Shown here piece by piece: positions 8,216 to 17,471 of a stretch of DNA of 48,742 nt. The stretch covers positions 1 through 48,742 of the forward strand of contig CALXBY010000012.1 in the NCBI GenBank assembly GCA_944386675.1, written 5' to 3'. Origin of the DNA: an uncultured Clostridia bacterium. GTDB lineage: Bacteria > Bacillota > Clostridia > TANB77 > CAG-508. Under the pieces are notes generated by a model that searched no databases, was not told the DNA's origin, and saw nothing but the letters and a program-made list of their open reading frames with translations. The translations under genes were made by a program, and so were the position numbers. How positions within the stretch are numbered: position 1 is the stretch's first letter; each line of letters begins with the position of its first letter.

Positions 8216-9502
8216 TTAATTTTTGACAATAGAAATCACCATTTTATCTTTTTTAAAAACATCATTTAACACAAGTGTTAAATATTCTACATCTATATTT
8301 TCTATTTTCTCTAAATATTCAAAACTATTGATTCCTTTCATATAGTCTGATAGAAACATTCTGGCTATGTCACTAACATCATTATATTCTTCTATATATT
8401 CTCCATATAATTTCTTTTTAATTCTATTAAAATCATTTTCATTTATTCCATTTTGTTTAAAGTTTTCAATTTCGCTTTTCACCATACTATAAACCTTTTC
8501 TGGGTCATCTGCTTGTCCTGAAATTAATATATGGTCATATGTTTTTGAAAATTCGTGGCTAAATCCAATACCTCCATAAATAATACCTTCATCATATAAC
8601 TTTCTATATAACTTAGAACTTTTTCCTACAAGAAGTTCTAACAATATTTGAAGTGCAATATCTTTCTTTATGATTTGATCTGAATTGTCTCCTCTATTGT
8701 TTATTGGTTTGTCTTTTATACCTATTGTGTACATTGGTTTGCTAACCTCTAATGTTTGCTCTATTTTCTCTTTTACAATACTTTCTGGTTCTTCTGGATA
8801 CATTCTTTTAATCTTTCCATTTGCCTTCGTATCCTTTAGCCTTTTCTTAATTTCTTCTAATAATTTTTCTGGCTCAAAATCTCCACATACTACCATTATC
8901 ATATTAGAAGGATTATAAAATGTGTTATAACATTTATATAAAATTTCTTTATCAATTTTGCTAATAGATTCTATTGTTCCTACAATATCAATTTTGATTG
9001 GGTTATTATGATACATTGCCTGCATCGCATTTAGATATACTTTCCAGTCAGGATAATCATCATACATCATAATTTCTTGTCCAATAATTCCTTTTTCCTT
9101 TTCAACATTTTCATCTGTAAAATATGGATTTTGAACATAATCCATTAATTCATCCATTGCCTCATAAAAATTATTAGTACATTCAAATAAATATGCTGTA
9201 TGGTCATTAGTCGTATATGCATTAGCCTCTACACCTAAAGCTGTTAATACATCTAAACTATTTGTTCCATTTTCTTGTTCAAACATTTTATGTTCCAAAA
9301 AATGTGCTACTCCATTTGGTACTTTGGTTTCTTTTTCCTCTCCTGGAACAACGAATACATTGTCATTTGATCCATAGTTGGTTCCCCATATCATGTATTT
9401 TTTTCTCATTCCTTTTTTAGGAATAATCAGTATAGGCATTCCATTATCTAGTTTTTCAAAATATAACTTTTCTTTTACTTTTAAACTATCTATTACTTGC
9501 AT
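8216..9502 (-). CDS. M16-family zinc metallopeptidase (YmfH-like), 428 aa
   Basis: The inverted zinc motif HxxEH is intact (GVAHFLEHKMFEQ, about residues 67-79), with the third ligand glutamate plausibly in EKEKGIIGQEIMMYDD further on. Downstream are the usual M16 blocks: YNPSNMIMVVCGDF and KLYDEGIIYGGIGF. The length of about 430 residues matches the half-size M16 proteases of Firmicutes (Bacillus YmfH). It starts at ATG 9502 with AGGAG, 25 nt after the stop of a second M16 protein that lacks the zinc motif. The pair probably works as a heterodimer in which this subunit is catalytic. Substrate unknown; related pairs process secreted peptides. Confidence 0.92.
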   Translation of the reverse strand: MQVIDSLKVKEKLYFEKLDNGMPILIIPKKGMRKKYMIWGTNYGSNDNVFVVPGEEKETKVPNGVAHFLEHKMFEQENGTNSLDVLTALGVEANAYTTNDHTAYLFECTNNFYEAMDELMDYVQNPYFTDENVEKEKGIIGQEIMMYDDYPDWKVYLNAMQAMYHNNPIKIDIVGTIESISKIDKEILYKCYNTFYNPSNMIMVVCGDFEPEKLLEEIKKRLKDTKANGKIKRMYPEEPESIVKEKIEQTLEVSKPMYTIGIKDKPINNRGDNSDQIIKKDIALQILLELLVGKSSKLYRKLYDEGIIYGGIGFSHEFSKTYDHILISGQADDPEKVYSMVKSEIENFKQNGINENDFNRIKKKLYGEYIEEYNDVSDIARMFLSDYMKGINSFEYLEKIENIDVEYLTLVLNDVFKKDKMVISIVKN

Positions 9503-9527
9503 TTATTTCTCTCCTATCTTTTTGTTA

Positions 9528-10790
9528 TTAATCTCTTAAAAAATAGATTGTATTTATCTCTATTTTATTTGCTATATTTAAAACATCTTCTCTTTTTATT
9601 CCTTGAATTTTGTTTATATAATCCTCTATTGTATTTTTATTATTTGATAATTCTTGTCCAAAATAATAGGTAATTCCTGTATCTTGTTCATCATCTATTG
9701 TATAAATCATTGCTACAATAGATTTTTTAGCATTTTCCAATTCTTCGTCTGAAAAATCATTGTTTTTCATATCTTCTATTTGTTTTTTTACTAAATCAAT
9801 TGTTTTTTTATAATTAGAAATTTCTATTCCACAAGTGACAAATATATTATCTTTATATCTAAAATATGAAGAACCTGCTGCATAAGCTAAATTTGCTTTT
9901 TCTCTTACATTTTGGAAAATTTTAGAATTAGCACTTCCGCCTAAAATTGTATTATAAACTAATGCACTATATTTTTCATCTTCATCTTTCGAATTTACTT
10001 CTAGCCCTATAACCAGTTTTCCTTGTGTTACATTCATATTTTCTACAATTTCATTTTGCTTTTGATTTGTTTTTTCATTTACTACATTATATATTGGCTG
10101 TCTTTCTTTTAATTTTTTTATATATACATTTTCTGCAATGATTTTTTCTATTTCATCATCTATATTTCCTGAAACAAAAATATCAATTTTACATGTATCT
10201 ATTAATCTTTTGTAGCAATTGTATAAATACATTTCATTTATATTATTTAAGTCTTCTACATAGCCAAACCTGTACAAACCAAAAGCTTTGTCCTTATACA
10301 TTTCCTCTATACATCTATCTAAAGCATATCTTGCTTTGTCATCTATTCTTCCTTCAATTCTTTGTTTCATATTTTTCTTTTCTTGTTCAACATATTCTTT
10401 TTTAAATCCATTATTTTCTATTAAAGGATTAAATACAATATCTAATAAGCTTTCCACTGAAGTTTTCAACATATTTTCACTCATTTGTGGAACATACTCA
10501 TCATTTACTGTTTCCATATAAAATTTTAATACTTGATTATCTCCTGTTTTATTAATTCCACAATCAAAACCTGCACCATATAGTTCTTCTAACTTTTTAC
10601 TAATTTCTTCTTGTGTTTTCATGGTATTACTTCCTCTTCTTAGTACAGCTGAAATAAGTGCATTTGATGTTACTGTTTCTCTTTTTAAGCTGGTAGTTAA
10701 AAAAACAGCTACTAAATTTGTTTTAAATTTATCTGTATTTAATATATGCAATTTAATTCCATTTTTTATATTTTTTTCTATATATTTCAT
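9528..10790 (-). CDS. M16-family peptidase-like protein without zinc motif (YmfF-like), 420 aa
   Basis: Homologous in layout to its downstream neighbour, but the HxxEH zinc site is replaced by ALISAVLRRGSN, so it should be catalytically silent. The C-terminal half keeps the M16 fold marks GGSANSKIFQNVREKANLAYAAGSSY. The start was set at ATG 10,790, where AAGGAAA precedes it; an in-frame ATG at 10,811 has no ribosome site. It is the first gene of a two-gene operon with the active M16 peptidase. Such 'inactive plus active' pairs are standard in Bacillus (ymfF-ymfH). Confidence 0.9.
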   Translation of the reverse strand: MKYIEKNIKNGIKLHILNTDKFKTNLVAVFLTTSLKRETVTSNALISAVLRRGSNTMKTQEEISKKLEELYGAGFDCGINKTGDNQVLKFYMETVNDEYVPQMSENMLKTSVESLLDIVFNPLIENNGFKKEYVEQEKKNMKQRIEGRIDDKARYALDRCIEEMYKDKAFGLYRFGYVEDLNNINEMYLYNCYKRLIDTCKIDIFVSGNIDDEIEKIIAENVYIKKLKERQPIYNVVNEKTNQKQNEIVENMNVTQGKLVIGLEVNSKDEDEKYSALVYNTILGGSANSKIFQNVREKANLAYAAGSSYFRYKDNIFVTCGIEISNYKKTIDLVKKQIEDMKNNDFSDEELENAKKSIVAMIYTIDDEQDTGITYYFGQELSNNKNTIEDYINKIQGIKREDVLNIANKIEINTIYFLRD

Positions 10791-10951
10791 CTTTTTCCTT
10801 TCCTTGAACATTTGATATCTCTATTAATGTACCATATTCTCTATGTTAATTCTGGCATTTATCAAATTATCAATTTATCAATTTTTTATTTTTCGTATCT
10901 CATTATAGCACAATACTAAATTTATTATGATATTTTTTAATAAATTTATTC

Positions 10952-10984
10952 AAAAAAACAGAGTATTAAGTTTTCTTAATACTC
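10952..10984 (-). terminator. Terminator of rpsU
   Basis: GAGTATTAAG (10,961-10,970) and its exact complement (10,975-10,984) with a 4-nt loop, followed on the minus strand by TGTTTTTTTG. Strong intrinsic terminator. Confidence 0.9.
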
Positions 10985-10996
10985 CGCTTTTATGTA

Positions 10997-11167
10997 CTAA
11001 AATTTTCTTTTTCTTGCAGCCTCTGATTTTTTCTTTCTTTTTACACTAGGCTTTTCGTAATGCTCTCTTTTACGAACTTCTTGCAATACGCCATTTCTAG
11101 CACATTGTCTTTTAAATCTTTTTAAAGCATCTTCTATATTACCATTATTAACCTTTATTTCTAACAT
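10997..11167 (-). CDS. rpsU: Ribosomal protein S21, 56 aa
   Basis: ATG 11,167 opens [20 protein letters not shown], continuing with [20 protein letters not shown] and a Lys/Arg-rich tail ending ARKRKF. This is the standard S21 sequence and length. S21 is a late-assembling 30S protein near the mRNA exit and anti-Shine-Dalgarno region. GGAGGGG lies just upstream. It is a single gene with a strong promoter (11,233-11,261) and terminator. The leader between them contains a short hairpin (CATAC...GTATG). Confidence 0.97.
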   Translation of the reverse strand: MLEIKVNNGNIEDALKRFKRQCARNGVLQEVRKREHYEKPSVKRKKKSEAARKRKF

Positions 11168-11232
11168 TTAAATTCCCCTCCTTCCGGTCATACGAAAACT
11201 GTATGTTGGGATAACCCTAATTAACGATATAT

Positions 11233-11261
11233 ATTATACATTATCGGTTTCTAGTTGTCAA
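11233..11261 (-). promoter_or_regulatory. Promoter of rpsU
   Basis: TTGACA (11,256-11,261), 17-nt spacer, TATAAT (11,233-11,238) on the minus strand: a perfect consensus promoter, as expected for a ribosomal gene. Confidence 0.92.
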
Positions 11262-11278
11262 TAGAATGTCCTTATAAT

Positions 11279-11848
11279 TTATGAAAATAAACCAACAATA
11301 AATCTAACAAAATAATTATTAAATATAAAATCTTTTATCCAAGCGTTTGTAAAAGGTATAAACCATAGTATTAAACCTATTGCGATAATAATAACAATTG
11401 TTAGAATAATAGAAACTACTTTCTTCTTATTCATTTTTTCTTTGTCTCTTCTTCTTAATTTTATATCTTTTATAAGCTCTTTAACTAAATCTATGATTCC
11501 AAAAACGGAACCAACATGATTTTTTGGCTTTGTTTCATACATAGCATTTTGATTTTCATTTTGTTCAATGGTTTCTTTTGATTTTCTTCTAGTTTTTGAT
11601 TCTTTTTTTCTCTTGGCTTCATTTTCTACTTTTTCTTGTTCTTTTTCTAACTCTATATCATATTGCTCTCTTAAAAAGCTATCTGATAATATTTTATACG
11701 CTTCATTAATATCTCTTAATTTTTCTGAATTTTCATCTTGTGCAGTTTCGTAAGAAGAATATTTTTTGCTCAATGTTTTATATGCATTTTCTATAATTTC
11801 CTTAGATGCTTTTTTATTTATTTCCAATATATCATAATAATTTTTCAT
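11279..11848 (-). CDS. J-domain-like membrane protein lacking HPD, 189 aa
   Basis: From ATG 11,848 (GAGGG upstream) the product begins MKNYYDILEINKKASKEIIE and continues AYKTLSKKYSS...INEAYKILSDSFLREQYDIE, a clear DnaJ N-terminal domain (residues 1-65). The HPD tripeptide that activates Hsp70 ATPase should follow KKY, but the sequence is SSYETAQ, so canonical DnaK stimulation is unlikely. A charged Lys/Glu linker follows, then a hydrophobic segment near residues 145-167 and a second hydrophobic stretch at the C-terminus. It is best described as a membrane-bound J-like protein. It has its own promoter (11,877-11,905). Confidence 0.85.
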   Translation of the reverse strand: MKNYYDILEINKKASKEIIENAYKTLSKKYSSYETAQDENSEKLRDINEAYKILSDSFLREQYDIELEKEQEKVENEAKRKKESKTRRKSKETIEQNENQNAMYETKPKNHVGSVFGIIDLVKELIKDIKLRRRDKEKMNKKKVVSIILTIVIIIAIGLILWFIPFTNAWIKDFIFNNYFVRFIVGLFS

Positions 11849-11876
11849 TAAAAATCCCTCATTAGTTATATTCTTT

Positions 11877-11905
11877 ATTATACATATTTTATTATATATT
11901 ATCAA
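11877..11905 (-). promoter_or_regulatory. Promoter of the J-like protein gene
   Basis: TTGATA (11,900-11,905), 17-nt spacer, TATAAT (11,877-11,882) on the minus strand, 28 bp before the start codon. Confidence 0.7.
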
Positions 11906-12003
11906 AATTTTCAATAACTATTAGCTTATTTTAGTATTTTTTACGCATTTCTTATTAGCCTTATTATTTCTATAAAATACTATCCTTCTTCTAATCATAA
12001 AAA

Positions 12004-12035
12004 TTCTCCTTATCGCATTTAAGCTTTAAGGAGAA
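12004..12035 (-). terminator. Terminator of ftsH
   Basis: TTCTCCTTA and TAAGGAGAA form a 9-bp stem with a 14-nt loop; the minus strand continues into TTTTTATG. Confidence 0.85.
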
Positions 12036-12042
12036 CTTTATT

Positions 12043-13857
12043 TTATGCTTCTGTTCCAAAAATTGCTTCAAATTCTTCCGCATTAATTTTTTCTTTTTCA
12101 AGTAAGATACCTGCAACTTGATGTAATTTGTCTACATTGTCTGATAAGATTTTCTTAGCTCTGTTATATCCAGTATCTACAATTCTCTTTGTTTCTTCAT
12201 CAATAATTGCTGCTGTTTCTTCTGAATATTCTTTTGTATGTCCAAAATCTCTTCCTAAGAAAACTTCATCTTGGCTAGAGCCAAACATTAATGCACCAAT
12301 TTTTTCACTCATACCATATTTGGTTACCATACTTCTTGCAATTTGTGTTGCTCTTTCTATATCATTACTTGCACCTGTTGATATATCATTTAAAATAAGT
12401 GCCTCTGCTACTCTTCCTCCTAAAAGTGATACAATATTTTCTTCCATTTCTGTTTTTGACATAAAGTTTTTATCCTCTGTTGGTCTATACATCGTATATC
12501 CACCAGCCATACCTCTAGGTACAATTGATATTTCATGTACTGGATCTTGTGTTTCTAAGTAATGACTTACAACAGCATGACCTGCTTCATGATAAGCAAC
12601 CAATTTATTTTCTTTATCACTTCTAACTCTAGTTTTCTTTTCAGGTCCCATGGTTACTTTAACCATAGCATCTTCGATTTCTCTCATTCCAATTTCATTC
12701 ATATTTCTTCTAGCTGCTAATAATGCTGCTTCATTTAACACATTTTCTAGGTCTGCCCCTGCAAATCCTGATGTGTTTTTTGCAATGACTTTTAAGTCAA
12801 CATCATCGGCTAGTCTTTTCTTTCTACTATGAACTTCTAATATTTGTTCTCTTGCTTTTACATCTGGTAATCCTACAACAATTTGTCTATCAAATCTTCC
12901 TGCTCTTAATAATGCTTTATCTAATACATCTGGTCTATTAGTTGCAGCTAAGACAATAACGCCTTCATTTTCTGCAAATCCATCCATTTCAACCAATAAT
13001 TGGTTTAATGTTTGTTCTCTTTCATCATGACCACCGCCAAGTCCTGCACCTCTTTGACGTCCAACAGCGTCAATTTCATCTATGAAGATAATACATGGCG
13101 CATTTTTCTTAGCCTGGTCAAATAAATCTCTTACTCTAGAAGCACCAACACCAACAAACATTTCAACGAAATCTGAACCACTAATGATAAAGAATGGTAC
13201 CCCTGCTTCTCCTGCTACTGCTTTTGCTAAAAGTGTTTTACCTGTACCTGGTTGCCCAACTAATAAAACACCCTTTGGTATTCTTGCTCCCATATCTGTA
13301 AATTTCTTTGGATTTTTTAAGAATTGTACAATTTCTTCTAATTCTTCTTTTTCCTCATCAACACCTGCTACATCTTCAAATGTAATTCTATTTTTCTCTG
13401 CTGGTGTCATCATTCTAGCTTTGCTTTTTCCAAAAGACATGGTTTTGCTTCCAGGACTTCCACTATTTGCTCCTCCAATTGTTAAAAACCAGAAAAGCAT
13501 AAATATAATTAATATAGCAAATGGTGTTATTAATGGAAGTAATGTCATAAAGATTGACTCTGATTTTTCCTCTAATGTAAAGTTTCCATTGTTAATAAAT
13601 TCTTCTGTATATGTGATGAAACTTCCCATATCTGGTATATTAGTCTCTTTTTTTACATTATCATCTTTTAATTCAACTTCTGCTGACTTTCCATCAGCAT
13701 TAATTACAATTGATTTTACATTATTACTATTAATGTTTGTAATTAATTCTGAATATTTTAGTCTAGAATTACTATTTTCAACAATTGATGATAATACAAC
13801 TAAAAAAATTACGATTATGATTAGCCACATTGCTAATGTTTTTATTCCGTTTTTCAA
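12043..13857 (-). CDS. ftsH: ATP-dependent zinc metalloprotease FtsH, 604 aa (TTG start)
   Basis: A membrane-anchored hexameric AAA+ protease that removes misfolded membrane proteins and short-lived regulators. In order: membrane segment 1 (about residues 7-25), an extracytoplasmic part, membrane segment 2 (about 105-127), AAA+ module with Walker A GQPGTGKT (201-208), [13 protein letters not shown], second region of homology [19 protein letters not shown], and the zinc protease motif HEAGH (423-427). The start was placed at TTG 13,857 because AGAGGAGG lies 7 nt upstream and the product then begins (M)KNGIKT directly before the first membrane helix, as in other FtsH proteins. A longer in-frame reading from ATG 13,938 adds 27 residues with no family support. 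It lies downstream of tilS. Confidence 0.95.
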   Translation of the reverse strand: MKNGIKTLAMWLIIIVIFLVVLSSIVENSNSRLKYSELITNINSNNVKSIVINADGKSAEVELKDDNVKKETNIPDMGSFITYTEEFINNGNFTLEEKSESIFMTLLPLITPFAILIIFMLFWFLTIGGANSGSPGSKTMSFGKSKARMMTPAEKNRITFEDVAGVDEEKEELEEIVQFLKNPKKFTDMGARIPKGVLLVGQPGTGKTLLAKAVAGEAGVPFFIISGSDFVEMFVGVGASRVRDLFDQAKKNAPCIIFIDEIDAVGRQRGAGLGGGHDEREQTLNQLLVEMDGFAENEGVIVLAATNRPDVLDKALLRAGRFDRQIVVGLPDVKAREQILEVHSRKKRLADDVDLKVIAKNTSGFAGADLENVLNEAALLAARRNMNEIGMREIEDAMVKVTMGPEKKTRVRSDKENKLVAYHEAGHAVVSHYLETQDPVHEISIVPRGMAGGYTMYRPTEDKNFMSKTEMEENIVSLLGGRVAEALILNDISTGASNDIERATQIARSMVTKYGMSEKIGALMFGSSQDEVFLGRDFGHTKEYSEETAAIIDEETKRIVDTGYNRAKKILSDNVDKLHQVAGILLEKEKINAEEFEAIFGTEA

Positions 13858-14038
13858 AATAATTCCTCCTCTTTGTACTAGATGTTTAATACTTTCATAT
13901 TTGTACGCTATATCATTTGATTTTACTAACGCACACATTTCTATCTTTTAAGCACTCTATCATATTGTTTTTTCTTTTTCAATAGTTTTTTTATTTCTTT
14001 TTTATTACAATTTTTATTAAAACTGTAGAGTATTACGG

Positions 14039-15145
14039 CTACTCTATTTCCTTGGAAAATTTAACTTTACCATCTTTTACAAAAATTTTTATATTTTTAT
14101 TTGGCATTAAAAATTTATTTCCTATGTTATTGCTACAAAGTTTTAAAATGTCTTCTATATGTACTCTTTCAATACCTTTTGAAGTTTTTAAAAGTCTCGT
14201 TATAGTATATAAGATTATATTTGATTTTATTACTTTTTCTTGCTTATTAAATGCCTTCAAATCTAGCAAAACATATTCTTCCGTATTGTTTGCAGTTCCA
14301 TCATCATTTTTCTTATCAACATTATTTTCTTTATCAGCATCATTTTTTATGTTTTCTTCTAATACAATTTCTTTATATGTGCTAATAACTTGTCTATCTA
14401 TATAAGATTCTTGTTCTATTACAATTTCAGATAATCTATTCATTGTTTCTATAATATTAGGATTAAATTCTTCTTTTATGTATGGTATTACAATATTTCT
14501 TATTTTATTTCTTGTATAAATATTTTCGAAATTCGTTTTATCTATTTTAGGATGTAAATGATTTTCCTCACAATATGCTTCTATTTCTTCTCTTTCGCAT
14601 TCTATAAGTGGTCTAATGTATTTTCCTCTAATTGGTTCTATTCCTTTCAATCCAGAAATACCACATCCTCGTAATACATTCATAATCATTGTTTCTACCT
14701 TGTCGTTCTTATTATGTGCTATTGCAATTTTATTAGCACCAACTTTTTTAAGTACTTCATCAAAAAATGAATATCTAGCATTTCTCCCCGCTTCTTCTGT
14801 ACTGATTTTATTAGTATTGGCTATTTTTTGAACATCTATACTTTTTGCAAAAAATTGTATATGATTTTTTTCACAATATTTTTTTACAAACAATTCATCA
14901 TCTTTCGCTTCTTCTCTAATCATATGATTAACATGTGCCACCACAAAATCAAATTGGGTTGCCAAAGGGGACGGGCCATTTTGGCAACTTTGATTTTTTA
15001 TTTTTAATAAAATTTCTAATAAGCACATAGAATCTGGTCCTCCAGACACACCAACAACTAATTTATCTCCTTCTTTTAGCAAACCATATTTTTGTATTGT
15101 TTTAATAACTTTTACATAACAATCTTCCTTTATTCTTTTTCCCAT
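14039..15145 (-). CDS. tilS: tRNA(Ile)-lysidine synthase, about 368 aa
   Basis: TilS converts C34 of the CAU-anticodon tRNA(Ile) to lysidine so that it reads AUA; it is normally essential. The PP-loop motif SGGPDS is at about residues 35-40, followed by VVAHVNHMIREEAKDDE, RNARYSFF, AIAHNKNDKVETMIMNVLRG and RPLIECEREEIEAYC. A 31-bp REP palindrome is embedded in frame between the first helix and the VVAHVNH strand (about residues 53-63, SCQNGPSPLAT), where homologues have a short variable loop. The start is uncertain: GTG 15,163 abuts AGGAGG with no spacing, and ATG 15,145 lies 17 nt beyond it. It sits between the RAYT gene and ftsH. Confidence 0.93.
   Translation of the reverse strand: MGKRIKEDCYVKVIKTIQKYGLLKEGDKLVVGVSGGPDSMCLLEILLKIKNQSCQNGPSPLATQFDFVVAHVNHMIREEAKDDELFVKKYCEKNHIQFFAKSIDVQKIANTNKISTEEAGRNARYSFFDEVLKKVGANKIAIAHNKNDKVETMIMNVLRGCGISGLKGIEPIRGKYIRPLIECEREEIEAYCEENHLHPKIDKTNFENIYTRNKIRNIVIPYIKEEFNPNIIETMNRLSEIVIEQESYIDRQVISTYKEIVLEENIKNDADKENNVDKKNDDGTANNTEEYVLLDLKAFNKQEKVIKSNIILYTITRLLKTSKGIERVHIEDILKLCSNNIGNKFLMPNKNIKIFVKDGKVKFSKEIE
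14958..14988. repeat. REP-like palindrome, copy 2, inside tilS
   Basis: Identical over 31 bp to the copy at 7,757. The flanking bases extend the symmetry (CAAATTGG before, TTTGATTTT after). Read in the tilS frame it encodes SCQNGPSPLAT and keeps the frame open. Confidence 0.92.
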
Positions 15146-15173
15146 TGTTCTTTTTTTATTCACCTCCTACTAT

Positions 15174-15953
15174 TTACTTTATATTTAGTTTTCTTAATGT
15201 TTCTCTCCCAATTCCTAAATTTTCTGCCATTATTCTATATGAGATTTTTTTAACTTTTAATTTAATGATTATTTCTTTCAAATTTTCTCTGTTTTTCAAT
15301 AAATTATTTTTATCAATTTGTTTTTCTTTCATATATCTTTCTATTTCCTGTTTGCATATACTCTTTTTATCATCATATGTATCTTCCAAAAAATCTATAT
15401 CTTCATTATTTTTATTTAATTTTATCTCATCTTCTTTAATATTTTTATCTCTATTTATACAAACATAGCCTAATTGCTCTTCTAAAAATTCCATCACTTT
15501 TGTTTGCATACTTTGATATAATTTTGTAAAACTAGAAAATCTATATTGATTTTTATTTTCACAAATTCCTGCTTTTATTGGATTATTATGAATATATTCT
15601 ATACATTTATATAAATGCTCTATAGAATGAATCATTTGTGATTTATATCGATTTTTGAAAACATATCCAGTCCTATTATATTTTTTATTATAATAAGTAG
15701 CATATTGTGTATTTACTATATGCATAAATCTTGACATGTTTTCGGTAGAGTTAATTCTAATTAATATATGTACATGATTATCCATAATGCAATATGCTAA
15801 TATATCAACACCAAATTCTTCTTTATAACGTAATATTAGCTTTTCATACATTTCTTTATCTTTATTGTTTTCGAAGATGTATTCTTTATTAATTCCTTGT
15901 GTCATTAAATGAAAAAATGGCACTGTTATATATTTTCTTGCTATTCTTGGCAT
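15174..15953 (-). CDS. REP-associated tyrosine transposase (RAYT, Y1/IS200-like), 259 aa
   Basis: A single-strand HUH nuclease of the Y1_Tnp family. From ATG 15,953 it reads MPRIARKYITVPFFHLMTQG, then YCIMDNHVHILIR with the metal-binding HVH at residues 60-62, RTGYVFKNRYKS, and EYIHNNPIKAGI with the candidate nucleophile Tyr120. The C-terminus (about 230-259) looks like a helix-turn-helix (SYRIMAENLGIGRETLRKL). The start fits the family N-terminus and GAGGTG 5-7 nt upstream; upstream in-frame reading runs through a REP and is not coding. It lies between dnaB and tilS, with REP palindromes at 16,056 and 14,958 on either side. RAYT genes are domesticated relatives of IS200/IS605 transposases that act on REP sequences. 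Confidence 0.92.
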   Translation of the reverse strand: MPRIARKYITVPFFHLMTQGINKEYIFENNKDKEMYEKLILRYKEEFGVDILAYCIMDNHVHILIRINSTENMSRFMHIVNTQYATYYNKKYNRTGYVFKNRYKSQMIHSIEHLYKCIEYIHNNPIKAGICENKNQYRFSSFTKLYQSMQTKVMEFLEEQLGYVCINRDKNIKEDEIKLNKNNEDIDFLEDTYDDKKSICKQEIERYMKEKQIDKNNLLKNRENLKEIIIKLKVKKISYRIMAENLGIGRETLRKLNIK

Positions 15954-16055
15954 CATTTCACCTCTTATAAAATATTTGCCCCTATATAACATTGCCCCTA
16001 TTTTATTTTTATAAGTATTAATTTCTATTTTGTCAAAATCATAAATTAATCTCAA

Positions 16056-16086
16056 GTTGCCAAAATGGCCCGTCCCCTTTGGCAAC
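16056..16086. repeat. REP-like palindrome, copy 3 (inverted)
   Basis: The exact reverse complement of the copies at 7,757 and 14,958. It lies 9 bp past the dnaB stop codon and about 100 bp upstream of the RAYT start. CTTTGGCACC follows it, resembling half of another arm. Confidence 0.92.
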
Positions 16087-16095
16087 CTTTGGCAC

Positions 16096-17430
16096 CTAAT
16101 CGTCAAATCTTTTTTCTAAATTAACAAATTTTGTATAACTTCCTAACCATAATAATTCTACAGTTCCTAATGAACCTCCTCTGTGTTTTGCTATAATAAC
16201 TTCTGCAATGTCTTTTTTCTCACTATCTTGATTATAATAATCATCTCTATATAAAAACATAACAATATCAGCATCCTGCTCAATTGCTCCTGATTCTCTT
16301 AAGTCTGATAACATAGGTCTATGGTCTGGTCTTTGTTCTACCGCTCTTGATAGCTGAGATAAAGCAATAACTGGTACATTTAATTCTTTTGCAAGTATTT
16401 TTAATGACCTACTGATTTCTGATATTTCTTGTTCACGGCTTCCATTTCGTTTATTACTTCCTTGTACCAATTGCAAATAGTCAATTACTACCATACCTAT
16501 ATTTTTTTCTAATTTTAATTTTCTGCATTTTGCTCGAATTTCCATAACAGATATTCCGGGTGTGTCATCTATATAAATTTCTGATTCTGATAATGGACCT
16601 ATGCTTCCTGCTAATTTTGTCCAATCATCTTCCTCTAATTTTCCTGTTCTTACTTTGTTACTATCTACCATTGCTTCACTACATAAAATTCTGTTTACCA
16701 TTTGTTCTTTTGACATTTCTAAACTAAATATAACCACTGGCACATTTGCACGAACAGCTGCATTTGTTGCTATATTTAAAGCAAAAGCTGATTTACCCAT
16801 TGCAGGTCTTGCCGCAATTAAAACTAAGTCTGACCCATGAAATCCTGCTGTTTTATAATCCAACTCTACAAACCCTGAAGGTACACCTGTAATATGTTGC
16901 TTTCGATTGTACAATTCTTCTAGCTGTGTAAAACTATCTACTAATATATCTTTTATCGGTGCATAGCTTTTTTTATCATTATTTTGCATAATGTTAAATA
17001 TCTTTTTTTCTGCACCTTCCATAATATCAGATACATCTTCTGTTGGGTCATATCCTAATTCAATAATTTCATTTGCTGTTTTGATTAGATTTCTTAATGT
17101 GGATTTTTCTTCAACAATTTTTATATATTTCATCGCATTTGCTGTCGTAGGAACCTTATCTGGCAAACTTGCTAAATATTCTAATCCTCCAACTTGGTCA
17201 AATTTTCCAAGTGATTCTAATTCTGCCTTTACTGTAATAATATCAATTGGTTCTGCACGGTTATATAAATTTAGTATTGCTTCATAAATAGAACGATTAT
17301 CTGTTCTGTAAAAGTCATCTTCTTTTAAAACTTCAATTGCAGAAATAACCGCATCTTTGTCAGTTAGCATACTTCCTAAAACCGCCTGCTCTGCTTCTAT
17401 GTCATGTGGTGGTACTTTTCCTAACTCCAT
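16096..17430 (-). CDS. dnaB: Replicative DNA helicase, 444 aa
   Basis: The hexameric helicase of the replication fork (called DnaC in Bacillus). An N-terminal DnaB domain begins MELGKVPPHDIEAEQAVLGS; the RecA-like core has Walker A ARPAMGKS near residues 207-214, IYIDDTPGISVMEIRAKCR, Walker B VVIDYLQLV, and SQLSRAVEQRPDHRPMLSDL with RESGAIEQDADIVMFLYRDD. Full family length. Start ATG 17,430 with GGAGG upstream. It follows rplI by 41 nt in the same operon, the usual Firmicutes order. Confidence 0.97.
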   Translation of the reverse strand: MELGKVPPHDIEAEQAVLGSMLTDKDAVISAIEVLKEDDFYRTDNRSIYEAILNLYNRAEPIDIITVKAELESLGKFDQVGGLEYLASLPDKVPTTANAMKYIKIVEEKSTLRNLIKTANEIIELGYDPTEDVSDIMEGAEKKIFNIMQNNDKKSYAPIKDILVDSFTQLEELYNRKQHITGVPSGFVELDYKTAGFHGSDLVLIAARPAMGKSAFALNIATNAAVRANVPVVIFSLEMSKEQMVNRILCSEAMVDSNKVRTGKLEEDDWTKLAGSIGPLSESEIYIDDTPGISVMEIRAKCRKLKLEKNIGMVVIDYLQLVQGSNKRNGSREQEISEISRSLKILAKELNVPVIALSQLSRAVEQRPDHRPMLSDLRESGAIEQDADIVMFLYRDDYYNQDSEKKDIAEVIIAKHRGGSLGTVELLWLGSYTKFVNLEKRFDD

Positions 17431-17471
17431 TTTTCTGCCTCCACTATTTTTCTTCTTTTATTCTAAAATAA

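Noticed and set aside
13082..13951. Plus-strand open frame of 289 codons
   Set aside because: It lies fully opposite ftsH, has no ribosome site, and reflects the codon pattern of the real gene.
15954..16106. N-terminal extension of the RAYT gene
   Set aside because: The in-frame stretch runs through the REP palindrome, has no ribosome site at its start, and is not part of the family.
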